From Eublepharis macularius (Eukaryota > Chordata > Lepidosauria > Squamata > Eublepharidae): a stretch of DNA of 64,000 nt. A program made the translations under genes and the position numbers. A model generated the notes under the pieces. That model was given only the letters and a program-made list of their open reading frames with translations, did not search any database and had not been told where the DNA came from. Positions 1-10,805 of the stretch are shown one piece after another (within the stretch, counting starts at the first letter, position 1; each line of letters starts with the position of its first letter). The stretch is taken from contig NC_072793.1 of NCBI RefSeq assembly GCF_028583425.1, forward strand, positions 99,433,689 through 99,497,688, read 5' to 3'.

Positions 1-419
1 CATGCAAATGCAAAGGACTAGGGTGATTGGATTTACTATCTCCTCAGCAACTGGCTTGAGACCACGACAGTAGAGGGCTGCGTTGAGTCACCCCATTAGC
101 ACATTCCAATGCCCTCTTCCCATGATTACATTTCCTACCCCAAACTCAGGAGCATCCATCAGCATCCATCAGTTAATCATAAATTAATCCATAAGTTAAT
201 CAGCATCCATAAGTTAATTTTTATCTCTGGGAACCTATATTTTCTCATGTCTAAATTCATCAACGTAGCTCCAGTAGATTCATTAGCAAACTGGCCCTTT
301 TGTGCAGTTCCAGGAGAGACTTTGCATTTCCTTTCACACACCTCGGCAGCAAGTAATCAAGGTAATCAAACCTTTGTAGTTCCAAGAGACTGACCTTTAC
401 GGTCTTTGTCCCAATGGCT
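1..419. other. No gene recognised
   Basis: AT-rich DNA with short local repeats of GCATCCATCAGTTAATC-like sequence near 150-215. No coding signal. Confidence 0.5.
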
Positions 420-812
420 GAAGGGACTCCTACCACCTCAGGGCATGTTTTGCCCTATAGGAACCAGGGCTCTAGCCCCATTCAGGTGTGCACGCTGTGC
501 CTCCAGATCTGAGCGTCATACCCTTGGGGATACTTCCCTAAGCCTCTCTTTCTCTCCTGGCTGAGAATGCTGGATGTTTGAAGCTCTCTTCCTTCATGGA
601 CTAATCTACTCTTCAGGATCAGTAAATATACTTCCCCTCCCTCCCTCTATTCCACCTTCTGCCTAGCTTCCTAGGACTGTGTGTGTGTAACCATTTTATT
701 ATTTACTCCTGTGTGCGTGTGCATGTGCATTTTCCTCTTCTAATAAAAGATTGCTCTTTGAACTTAAAGCACCAGTCTCATCTGCTATCTTGGGGAGAGG
801 ACCCCGCAAACA
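420..812 (+). mobile_element. Probable solo LTR or ERV fragment
   Basis: The right part reads like R-U5 of a retroviral LTR. AATAAA (near 741) is followed by TTGCTCTTTGAACTTAAAGC, a CTTGGGGAGAGGACCCC segment and a CGCAAACA end at 812. TTGGTGGAGAC follows directly and resembles a tRNA primer-binding site. The 5' boundary is uncertain and no gag/pol/env coding sequence follows, so this is a broken, non-coding remnant. Confidence 0.45.
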
Positions 813-1450
813 TTGGTGGAGACATCCTGTTGTTACCCCTCTTGCATAGCCTTCCTCCTTGCCACTAATTCCCCCACATTCTCTTACTTGTAAGGAGACC
901 AATTTAGGTAACAGCATCCATCTTAAATGAGTGCCTAGATGCTGCATACGTAAGTCAGCTATGAAAATGCTACAGAGGAGCTGATACTCCCAGGGGATAG
1001 CCCAGTCCACAGTGTGATCAAATATGTATAGGGAATATAGAGAGTGCTTGGAACCACCCCCATCCTGCCCTCTGGAACAGGACTCATGACATCCTTGGTG
1101 GAATTCAGCATTCTGGAAGCAAAAAGCAATGGAATTGCTCAACTCCCACCCCTCACCTCACATAGGCAGAAAGAAGACGACTTCATAGAAGATGTGATCA
1201 TGCCATCACCACCTCCCCACTCCATTACCAGCAGCTATCCTTCATATATTAAGAGCACGGAGATTAATCTTTTAGAATTAAATAGCTAGCATTGGTATTT
1301 TCTTATGAGATTTAAAAGATTTCTCTGCCAAAACTCCTAAAATAACCAGGAACTGCCATCTTGATTTAAAGAGGTTGCTGTTTATCATGCTCTGCCAGTA
1401 TCATGATATAGAAGGGTAATTAACTCTTCTGAGGTCACAAGGGAGAGGAA
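813..1450. other. No gene recognised
   Basis: The sequence may include a little retroviral leader after 813. Nothing else can be supported up to the hAT target duplication at 1443-1450. Confidence 0.4.
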
Positions 1451-2174
1451 TAGAGATGGGCACGAACAACAATATGAACAAAAAAAGGCCACGAACAGCC
1501 CAATCTGCTGTTCAAGAACAAGCTGTTTGTGAGGCCCCATTCTAAACGAATAGGTGGTCATTGCAAGCCTCGTTCATTGCTGTTCATCAAGCCAGACAGT
1601 CTGGCACCTGCAATCAATTCCCTTGGCAACTTAGGCAGGGATTGTCCGAACTCTGTCTGAACTCCTGCTGTTGCCCTGGAAACCCCAATCTAAGCCCAAC
1701 TTAGCTTGATAGGCAGGCTTTCCTTCCAAATGTGGCGCTCCAAATTTGTTACACGGGAGCAAAGATCAGGGGGGAGGGGGCTCCCAGCTCTGGCTTTGCA
1801 GACAGTGGAGAGGGAGAGGGAGCTGCTGTTGGCAATTTGATAGAGAGAGTGCATTGGAGCTTGAATTTTCTTTGTGTGTGGTGGGATAGGGATCTACCCC
1901 TTCAGGTTCCAGGAATGATGCCAGGCTCTGGGCCAAGCTATTATTTTTTTTGGTACCTTTCCTGCTGCCTGCTCAGGTCAGATTTCTGGAAGTGGTGCGG
2001 TAGGGATCTTGACCAAACTTGGATGATGGCTGGAGGAGAGCCTGCTGGTCCCCACGAACATCCAACCACAAACATGTTCGTGAACTGGTCATGTTCGTAA
2101 TTGTTCGTGAGTCCCTGTTAGTGGATGGCAACGAACATCATGTTCGGGGTTTTTTCTGTTCGTGCCCATCTCTA
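1451..2174. mobile_element. Non-autonomous hAT element (724 bp)
   Basis: Terminal inverted repeats TAGAGATGGGCACGAAC / GTTCGTGCCCATCTCTA are flanked by the exact 8-bp duplication GAGAGGAA (1443-1450 and 2175-2182), diagnostic of hAT transposition. Subterminal regions are dense in GAACA/TGTTCGT motifs (e.g. 2056-2155). No transposase is encoded. The termini match those of the larger element at 36768-40089. Confidence 0.9.
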
Positions 2175-2489
2175 GAGAGGAATAGTCTTTTGCATTTACA
2201 ACTTCAGACCAAATGGGAAGGTGCCAGTGCAAACAAAACATCACAGTTGATAGTGATCTGTATCAAAATACATTGCATAGCTCCAATTTCTCTTGTTCTT
2301 CAAAGCTATCAGGACATGTCCACTCCATAATAATAGCACCGAAGGCAGGGGTATTGAACTCATTTGTTATGAGGGTCAGATCTGACATAAATGTCACTGT
2401 GTCGGGCTGGGCCATAAACTTTATAAAGGACCCAGAGAAACACAACGATATTATTTTTTAACTCAAAATACGAACATGCTTAAAACATT

Positions 2490-2571
2490 CAGAGGAGTTA
2501 GCCGTGTTAGTCTGTAGTAGCAAAATCAAAAAGAGTCCAGTAGCAAGGTGCTACTGGACTCTTTTTGATTT
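2490..2571. mobile_element. Short Penelope-like foldback insertion
   Basis: An insertion of about 82 bp flanked by TGCTTAAAACATT (2477-2489 and 2572-2584). It contains inverted copies of the Penelope-like 3' terminal sequence (AAAGAGTCCAGTAGCA / TGCTACTGGACTCTTT), giving a near-perfect hairpin from 2521 to 2574. The same terminal sequence ends the full element at 42852. Confidence 0.8.
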
Positions 2572-2904
2572 TGCTTAAAACATTAACATTCTTACAGTAT
2601 TTCCTTTATTTAACAGTCTTTGATGACTGACACCTCTTGGTCTGAATTATTGCATCAAAATCTGGAGTTAAAGTCTGTGCTGTTGCAATTTTGAGTGTGC
2701 TGTTGAGGTGTGTCTCTATAAGCTGAGAATGTACTTTTGATTTATTGACATTCATTACAGAAAAGAGCTGTTCACAGATGTTGTCCCAAACACAGACAGA
2801 ATTTTAGAAGCAAAAGCCTTATGTTGAAGGTAATTTGGTCCCAAAACCTGGTAACATTTGCTAATGCCAGCTTCAGAAAGCTTATCCTTGTGCACAGCAG
2901 ACTA

Positions 2905-3050
2905 GGGTTGCCAGCTCCAAGTTGGGAAATTCCTGGAGTTCTGGAAGGGTGAAACCTGGAGAAAGCGGGGTTTGGGGAGGGAAAGGACCTCAGCATAGCA
3001 TAATTCCATAGAGTCCACCCCTCCCCCAAAGTAGCCATTTTCTCCAGGTT
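2905..3050 (-). repeat. Family A short inverted-repeat element (GGGTTGCCAG), partial
   Basis: Begins AGGGTTGCCAGCTCC and continues in reverse orientation through the internal sequence shared with 3158-3384. One end is missing. A high-copy element in this window. Confidence 0.75.
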
Positions 3051-3157
3051 GCCTTCAGAACCCTACACAGAGATTTTGGAATTTTCCATAATCCATCTTC
3101 TGTGGATGTCCATGAGATTCCAGAGGAGCTCCAGATGAAAATAATTGGTCTACAGTA

Positions 3158-3384
3158 GGGTTGCCAGCCTCCAGGTAGTGGCTAGAGATCTCCTGGAAGT
3201 ACAACTCATCTCCAGGCCACAGAGATCAGTTCACCTGGAGAAAATGGCTACTTTGGGGGGTGAACTTTATGGAATTATGCCATGCCAAGGTCCTTTCCCT
3301 CCCCAAACCCCACTTTCTCCAGGTTTCTCCAGGTTTCACCCCCCAGATCTCCAGGAATTTCCCAACTTGGAGCTGGCAATCCTA
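3158..3384 (+). repeat. Family A short inverted-repeat element, complete
   Basis: Starts GGGTTGCCAGCCTCCAGG and ends GAGCTGGCAATCCTA, so the ends form a short inverted repeat. The internal sequence (CTGGAGATCTCC-like, GGAGAAAATGGCTACTTTGG) recurs at 9491, 14335, 17168, 27852 and 30936. Probably a miniature DNA transposon; superfamily not assigned. Confidence 0.8.
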
Positions 3385-5454
3385 GTGGACAGGGTTGAGC
3401 ACATGTGCAGACATCTTTGCTGCATATGGAACCTGAAGGCAAGCCCAGCCTCACTGCAACTTCAAAAGGGGGGGGGTATTCAGGAACTTGCCCCAGAACT
3501 TGCTGCTTTGCCCCACAGATAACCCTTGAGAGGCAGGCTGGGGAAGCATGGACAGAGAAGGGTTTATGATCCATCCTCTGCAGAGGACCCTTGCCCTTGG
3601 GGCCATTTCCACTGTTTCTGCCCAAGAATGCCCCAGATAAGCCCCCACTCTGACAATAGCTCCTAGAATCCTGCCCAGGGCAGCCGCTGATGGGAAGGGG
3701 ACAACATGAGGGACACCAGCAACCAGAAGTAGTATCCAATATCTGCCAAATGGGTGGTTGCTGGTGGGAGAGACACAGGTGGCTCTTCTCAGCATTTCCA
3801 TCCCCTCCACCCTCACGACTCCCTTCCCTCAGTGCAGCCAGCTGCCCCTCTTCCAACAGTCATCGGTAAGAAAGTGGTCCATAGTGAGCGCTCTGCCCAA
3901 AGCAGGCCTGGGTGCTCTCTGTGGAGCAGGCCTCCTCCACCACAGATCCATTATGGGGCCTCAGGGCAGGCGCGCTTCAGGCTCCTGCAGTGTTCAAAGA
4001 GTAAACCAGAGAAAAAGGGCACAGTGCATTTTCTCTCACCTTCTCTTCACCAACTTGATGAGACTCAAAGGAGAAAAACTCTGGCTTTCTCAAGCAAGCT
4101 GCACCTGTAGGAAAAAGCATGGTCTACTCTGGTCCCATCCAGTCCTAGGGAAACCAAATGGACTAAGTTCTCCCATATAGTTAAGTTGTAAAATTAAATA
4201 TTAAGTGAATACACTAATAGCAGGGAAATACTTCAGCAGTGTGTGATAATCATTGGTGCGTGCATTTTTATGTTTGAGTTCACGATCAAGCAATAATCCT
4301 TGGTTTGAGCATACAGGGGATATGTACATATGCAAGAGTGTTCCTACTTTCATCTGTAAAATGCTTGGAGAGGGGGAATGTCAGTATGACATCTACTATA
4401 CATGTAACCCTCCTTTCTTTCATTCAAGTTGGTTAGGGTGGCATGAATCCCATTTTATTCTTTCAACTCCCTACATGGTAGATTAATTTGTAGGGCAGAT
4501 TTCTATTTTAATTGAGTCAAAAATTAAATAAAGTAAAGTAACTTAGAGTTTCATGGCTGAGCCAGAATTCAAACCCAAGCCTTCTTGCTCAACTCCATGT
4601 ACTAACCTTGGCTCACCCTCTGTGTGCTTCAGCATCAGCAAAAACATAGCCATCTACGATTCCAAAAACATTGACCATACAATCTCCTACAGCTCTGGCA
4701 GTCTCAAGTCAGCTCTCTCTCTCTCTCTCAGCGTCTCATTCACCACTTAAGAAAGGAAACAATAATGAACACCTCCCCACACTAAAACAACATAGAGGTT
4801 TGTGGGGACAAATTGCTTGATAGCAAAACTTCCCATTAAATGGTTGATAGTTGTCAGAGTGTGAGTTCGCTTGTCATTTCCCTAACCAGAGCTACACCAT
4901 ATTCACATGCTATAATCTGTAGTTGTTTAGTTTTCTCCCTCCAGGCCCAGGTGCTGCCCAGACTGCATATAGCTATGGGAGCGAAGAATTCTTATCAGCC
5001 CGTTCCGGTTGACCTTGACGTCCTCGCCTTCCCAGGCCTTCTAGACAGGACTAAGGGGGGAGGCTGGGAATGGGTGTTTGAAGTGTTATTTTCATTTTAT
5101 GTGTCATTCTCAACAAAGCTTTCATTCAGCCAAGGCTTTCCTAATCCTTGGAATATGAACACTTGTATCCTGAGCATTGTCTTTCAATAAACCTTTTGGA
5201 ATCAAGAAACTTTGTGCTTCTTGCAGAAGGGGGAGACGAACTCTAGATAACGAGGATTCCATAGTCTGACAATAGTAATCACTTGCTGCACTGTTGACAA
5301 ATTCACAGCTATTGGGAGAGTTACTTTGTGTCACAGTAAGCCAACTCCATAACTTTGTATTTCTCAAAGCTTCCATCTACAGAGGAGAAGAATGCAATCT
5401 GGCTAGAAGGCTGGGAATAAAAGCTCAGGCACTAGCTATTACCTTCCTCTCATC
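3385..5454. other. No gene recognised
   Basis: About 2 kb with several overlapping open frames on both strands and no recognisable domain. A (TC)n run lies at about 4712-4728. I see no splice-supported or homologous coding sequence. Confidence 0.5.
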
Positions 5455-5685
5455 AGTAAGGATCCCATTCCCCCAGTGGGGGCGGGGAATCCCCCACTCC
5501 CAGCCTACACCCCGACACTACTTGGCCAGTGGGAGGGGGTGTGGTGAAGGGGCCTGGGAGCTCTGGAGTGTGCTCATACATGCTCTAGATGTCTTCCTTG
5601 TTCTGGGAATGACATAATTCCCAGAGCAACAAGAAAGTGAATTCCCCGGATGGGGCCAATTTGATAAAAATCAGCCCCCAACACT
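5455..5685. repeat. Interspersed repeat shared with 14085-14334
   Basis: Shared segments include GGAATCCCCCAC, CCAGTRGSRGGGGG and GGGAGCTCTGGAGTGYGCTC in the same order at both loci. Superfamily unknown. Confidence 0.55.
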
Positions 5686-5887
5686 GGCCGTTTCCACACG
5701 GCTTACCACTGCTCATAACAACCCGGAAGATCACGCAAAAAACACGGAAGATCGTGTTTTCTCGCGTGAGATTTGCGTGACATCATGTGACATCGCACAA
5801 ATCTCGTGTGAGAAAACGCGATCTTCCGCGTTTTTTGCACGATCTTCCAGGTTGTTACGAGTAGCGGTGAGCCGTGTGGAAACAGCC
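5686..5887. mobile_element. 202-bp palindromic MITE
   Basis: Nearly the whole element is one inverted repeat. Left end GGCCGTTTCCACACGGC, right end GCCGTGTGGAAACAGCC, and the arms pair through GATCTTCC- and TCTCGYGTGAG-like segments around a centre near 5786. It is flanked by ACT on both sides (5683-5685, 5888-5890), a candidate 3-bp target duplication. High in CpG. No coding. Confidence 0.85.
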
Positions 5888-6525
5888 ACTAGCTTTGCAT
5901 GCGAGGTTAGTCCCCCCCCATCCCCCATCCCCCCTCCCCCCTCCCTGGTTTGGTCCCCAGAGGACCTGGCAACCCTACTCCTCAGAGGCTGGCTGTGCTC
6001 AAGCTGATTGTTCTCTTTCACAGTGCTTTGGCCTAGTACCAAAATGTACGTATTCCATGGTGTGAACAATTGCTTATGATTTCCACCAGTGATCCCAGAT
6101 AGATACTTACATAAGAATATTATTTTAAATGCTTCAGATAATTTGCCCTTGCAATGAGAAGGGTGGAATTTATCTTTTAGCTTCCTAAGCATTTGCTATT
6201 ATATGTTGCATGAGATCTTACTTCATGCCTTGTGCTGATACCTAATCACCTTTTCAAGCTAGGGTTTCTTTGGAGGCTACTTTTCCATGTGCATATCTTC
6301 AGCACACAAAGAAGAGGGAAAATGACTCACACACACGGCTTTCTAAGATCTGCATGTCAGAATCTTGTTCATTTATTATGAGGACTGGAAGATTTCTTTT
6401 TCCTCCCAAGTTCACTCCTTCTTTAAGAAACAAGGAAGGAATAACACCCCAAAGCCTTTTGCAACGTGGCTGTGTTATTTAAACAACAGCAGTTGATTCA
6501 AGTTAGGTTGTTACTAGGGCTACCA
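5888..6525. other. No gene recognised
   Basis: Pyrimidine/C-rich tract at about 5910-5945, otherwise ordinary non-coding DNA. Confidence 0.4.
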
Positions 6526-7128
6526 TCTTCTGGCTGGGGGTGGGAGTTTCCCTGCCCCCCAGCTCTAGTTTCCCACTGCCGCTCCTGTGGCTAGTGGGAA
6601 GAAAATGCCATTTTAAAAAAAGCCATCAGTGATGGTGTGAGATTACTTCCAGGGGAAACCTGGAAAGGACATCAGTCATAGAATCATAAGAGCTAGAAAG
6701 GACCCCAGCAGTCATCTTGTCCAACCCTCTACACAATGAAGGAAATTCACAGCTTACCTCCACACACACACACACCTCTACTCTCCCAGTGACTCCTGCT
6801 CAATGCCCAGAGGAAAGCAAAAACTTCTAGGATCCCTGATGAATCTGTCCTGGAAGAAAATTCCCTCCTGACCCCAAGATGGCTTATGTTACTCTAGGCA
6901 TATAAAAAAGGTCCACAAAAGCCAAGCATTAGCTCATCCCTTCCTGCCCCTCCTCTCATGATCTACCAAAGTTCATACGAGAAACTTTATGGTTTTACCA
7001 AAGAGCTTCTGGTGATTCCTAGAGAGGCATGACCTCACTTCCAGGTTTTTCCCGGGATTGATGCCGTGGAATTACTAATGCCTCCCCCATAACTCTGCCC
7101 CCCAAGACTCCCACCAGTTGCCAGGCCA
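6526..7128. repeat. Family C repeat, interrupted by a CR1-type 3' tail
   Basis: Opens GGGCTACCATCTTCTGG and closes near CACCAGTTGCCAGG. The parts share sequence (CTTCCAGG, CAGTGATGGTGTGA, GCAATTCCTAGAGAGG-like) with 45150-45375 in the opposite orientation. It is split by the segment 6672-6960. Confidence 0.55.
6672..6960 (-). mobile_element. CR1-type LINE 3' tail
   Basis: TCATAGAATCATAAGAGCTAG followed by AAGGACCCCAGCAGTCATCTTG and CCAACCC is the reverse complement of the widely found amniote CR1 3'-UTR end. Only the tail is present, with a CA repeat at about 6760-6775. Confidence 0.7.
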
Positions 7129-7184
7129 TGTTTTTACTTTTACTTTAAAATAGATGCACTGAATATGAAGGTGTGACCCTACCT

Positions 7185-7372
7185 TATGCTGTTTTTACCA
7201 TTATGCCAGGAAACCACAGTGCTAGTAGGCAACACAGGGGAAGACATCCACTCCTATGCCGAGTTGTTGGCCCTCCAGACTAACTAGTTGGCTACTGTGT
7301 GAGACAGGATGCTGGAGCAGATGGACTGCTGGTATGATCTAACAGGGCTATTCTTATGTTCTTATAGAAGTT
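7185..7372 (+). mobile_element. LINE/CR1-like 3' tail fragment
   Basis: The segment GATGCTGGAGCAGATGGACTGC...GATCTAACAGGGCTATTC and TTATGTTCTTAT matches a common amniote LINE tail. A similar but shorter end is seen at 16980-17020. Confidence 0.5.
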
Positions 7373-8512
7373 TGTGAGCCAGAGAGTACTGCCATAATTT
7401 GGGTTTGGCAGCATCAGGTTACGCTGTCTGCAATCTGAGAGGATATTAAGAACTGTCTCATTAAATATGTTTTCTGTGAGGCACTGACCAAGTAGGAGGG
7501 TGCATGTCAACTACTTTAGAGCTAAGCCTATAGTATAACAATCAAGATGTAGTAAAGCTGATAGGAGACACAGCTAGCCTATTACATTGCTGTCAAAAAT
7601 TGGGCTTAATATTATGCTGTGTTTTTCCATGTTGAGTATATTTACTCTGAGCTTTGGGCCATCAGGCAACAGGCAATTAGTGGCTGCCAAATCAATAATG
7701 GAGCATCTCCCACCCAGTTCATGTCTTCAAGCATTGCTGCAGAACCTGTATACTGCATGAAGTCTCTGACAAAAGACAAAGCCTATTCTAGCAGCATTGT
7801 GTTCAAATACCCAACACCCATCCGAAGGCTTGGTTCGTACTCAACTGGAACGCAAAAAACCTCTTCAGCTTTCTAAACTTGCTCTTATCACTTTCCCTGA
7901 AGAATCTTGAATACTTACTGTTCTTATGTTATGATTCTTACTGCCTGAAGCACAAAGGCAATGTCAAAAACTAGCAAATTATCTTGTAGTCATGTAATAG
8001 CACTAGCTACATCCATGCCAATATTGAGAGCTGTCATATCTAAAAATCTATTATTTTTAAAGGCTTTTCCTTGACAACACGAGAAGAAAACTTTAGAATG
8101 CTTTTATATTTAAAAATATCATTTATTGTATTTTATCATCTGTATTTTTTTTCATTCATCTGCCTTGCTCTGGCCCCTGCTGCAGTGTACAAGGAAGGGG
8201 GAGAGCTCAATGATCAACAAACCAGACATCACACAGGCACACATTCTGTCAATTATCAAAGTATTCAAAATAAAACCAGAAATACAACAAATCCTATAAA
8301 AACATGAAAAGAAATGGACACTAACTAAACACACCAGGCCATGCCGGATGGCTGATCAGAGCAAAATCAGAAAGCCCCATATGTTTCCTTTGGGTTACCC
8401 TAAGATTTTACCCTTTCTATAAGTCACCCTCTCACACAGCAGAGGTATCTCTCTCAAATACAACCCTAGGGGCCTGTGAAATCATATATATCCATAAGTG
8501 TCCTGAGGATTC
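7373..8512. other. No gene recognised
   Basis: Open frames at 7619-7876 and 8071-8307 have no recognisable domain, no splice context and no family resemblance that I can support. Confidence 0.45.
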
Positions 8513-8578
8513 ATAGTGTCATCCTATGCAGAGTAAGTCCATTGAGTTAGGGTGTAACTCTGCTTATGGTTGCATTGT
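8513..8578. repeat. Family D palindromic short element (degenerate)
   Basis: CATCCTATGCAGAGTAAGTCC / GTGTAACTCTGCTTATGGTTGCA form the two arms of a fold-back. Relatives lie at 17471, 24686 and, less certainly, 25513 and 36173. Confidence 0.6.
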
Positions 8579-9490
8579 TAGATATATGGTGGAAAGCAGC
8601 CATCACCTTCAACTATGTAGATTCTCTACTCTCAAGTCTCATGAAGATGAGGAAGCAGTGGAAGGCAATATTAATGCCAAGGGATAATCCTTATTCTTTC
8701 ATAGTCAGCCCTGGAGATTTGATCTACTCCCTAGCAAAGACAAGGGACATTAGGGATGACTGGATGTGGTGTACAGTAAAGCTAAAACCTAGGGGGAAAC
8801 AGTTCTTTTTTCCACTCTTGTTTTCAAATGCAAGGGTTAGAATCAAAGTGAATAACTGTCCGCAAACTTTAGCAAGGTCATAAAAGAAATTAAGGGAGTT
8901 TTAAAATTTTTAATTCCAGTATACTATGCAAAAAAGCAATACTCTATTAGAAAAATAACATGGTGAATAACACAGCAGGATTCTGGTTTTTCTTTTCTGA
9001 AGCAGCATGATGGTAACAGACTGGTGATATAATTACCTTCAAACTGTCAATAGGTGGATTAAGCTTATAATCATGATGCAAGAAAGATGGCCTGCGTTTT
9101 GCTGGGATCCTTCACCAAATGAATAAATAAATAAATACTTACATATTTTAAAATTTTGCTGTTGGTGCATTTTAGCAGAGTTAGTTTTATACTGAGGCTG
9201 GGCTGAGGTATCGTCATCCCTTCAAGGCAAATGCCAATTCCAAGCCTCACGTGAGGGCATTCAGGGGACTCTACTCCACCATTTGAAAAAAAAAGTCATG
9301 AAGATCTAATCTGTTGATTCAGAATAGGAGTGTCCTCTTCAAAGAAGGGAAGAGTAGAAGGGCACTGGGACACACTTCCCTTCACTGACGCAAAGCTAAC
9401 AAGTTCATTTGACAGGAAAATAAATATTTTGTGTACCACATTGGTGGGACCTCTTTTGGAGCCTGATTTTTTTCAGTGGGTGCCCAAATA
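8579..9490. other. No gene recognised
   Basis: Includes an open frame at 8566-8883 without recognisable domains and a short (AAATA)n/(TAAA)n run at 9119-9138. Confidence 0.4.
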
Positions 9491-9683
9491 GGGTTCTCAA
9501 CCTCCAGGTGGGACTTGGAGATTTCCAGGAATTACAACTTATTTCCAGACTGCAGAGATCAGTTCCCCTGGAAGAAATGGCAGCTTCAGATGTGGACTTT
9601 ATGACATCACATCCCTGCTGAATTCCCTGCCCAGGTTCCACCCCTGGATCTCCAGGAATTTTCCAACCCAGCATTGGCAACCA
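9491..9683 (+). repeat. Family A short inverted-repeat element
   Basis: GGGTTCTCAACCTCCAGGTGGG at the left and CATTGGCAACCA at the right, with the family A interior (CTGCAGAGATCAGTTCCCCTGGA). It lies downstream of CISH and may be inside its 3'UTR. Confidence 0.7.
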
Positions 9684-9699
9684 TATGCCCAAACTTGCA

Positions 9700-10305
9700 C
9701 ACACTTACAATGGTATCTTGGCAGGAATAAACCATGGCATCCTGGGGAGAAGGCTATGATTAGCAAATTAAATGGAGACTGAATTCAAATTCACCCACCC
9801 ACCCACCCAGCCCCTAAGAATATTGGGCAATGGGCAAAATTGTGTAGATCCAGTTTGGGCCCATCTCTAATACATTTTTCAAAAGAAAGATAAGCAAAAA
9901 CAATCTAGAAGATAATAAAACTACCGTGGAAATAAATAATGACAGTAACAATGCTTTAACATTCCTGGTGTCATGGCATCTCTGAAATTCAAGTAGTGTG
10001 CACATGCCAAGAGTGTTTCTCAAAGCCACAGTCAGAAAAAAGAGAGAAGCCCAGAAGTTCGGGCACTGGAATTGTGTACCGTGTACATGTCATTGGTACT
10101 AGCAGCCCCCTCCATAACACAGGAATGGAATTAGGATAGGTGGGGGCGGGGGGGGGAGAAGGGGAAGAGATAATACACACCATCTCTTCTGATGGACATT
10201 TATTTACTGTGCCCACTTAATACCATACTGCTTCTGTGGAACAAAGACACATTACTGTCCCATCTGGATTTTACTTTGCTTCTACTGTCTTTCTGAGGCA
10301 ATACC
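9700..10305 (-). other. Probable CISH 3'UTR and downstream flank
   Basis: This is sequence directly after the CISH stop codon. A minus-strand AATAAA lies at 10204-10199, only about 100 bp past the stop. Mammalian CISH 3'UTRs are much longer, so the real poly(A) site may lie further left. Human-like length would run to about 9.2 kb, across the short repeat at 9491-9683. The end cannot be fixed from sequence alone. Confidence 0.4.
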
Positions 10306-10805
10306 TCAAAGCTGGAAAGGGTACTGCTTCAAATAGTCCTTCATTCTCTTTGGTAGAGGCAAGCAGTCTGCCTCTGCAGTGGATCTGTTGATCTGCAGCC
10401 GGCAGAGGTGCTGCAGGCTTGGAGCACTATTCTTGCGGCTGTGTGGCCGGATCAGTTTCAAGTGCACTGCTGATGCTGCAATCTCCTTTTGTATGGGTGG
10501 CAAGGGCACGGGAGGGGGGTAAGGAGCATCGCTCTTGTCCACTGTGCATGAAAGAACATAATGCTGGATTAGGCTGACCACATCTGGGAAGGCCAAAATT
10601 CGAGGTTTGGAGAGGCAGTTGGAATCTAACCGGAACTTGCTGTCAGCATATTCGATGCGCACATTGGTGGGCCCCCGGTTGGTTTTGACTGACAATGTGA
10701 ACAAGTAGCTTGGGTGAGTGCTGTCCCGTACCAGGAAGGTTCCTTCAGGCATCTTCTGGAGCTGCTGTTTGGCTTCACTGGCTGTGATGCAGCCCCAATA
10801 CCAGC
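10306..10805 (-). CDS. CISH: CISH coding exon 3 (SH2 domain, SOCS box, stop)
   Basis: The acceptor TTTTCTCCTAG precedes 10805. The split glycine codon is completed and [11 protein letters not shown] opens the SH2 domain. The pTyr-binding arginine is in FLVRDS. A proline-rich linker follows, then the SOCS box with BC-box and Cul5-box elements, ending YPFQL and stop at 10306. It is the terminal coding exon, as in other vertebrates. Confidence 0.97.

Noticed and set aside
8566-8883. 105-codon plus-strand frame
   Set aside because: No recognisable motif; starts inside a short palindromic repeat. Treated as chance.
1-10200. HEMK1 exons expected left of CISH
   Set aside because: No methyltransferase NPPY motif or other HEMK1-like segment was seen.
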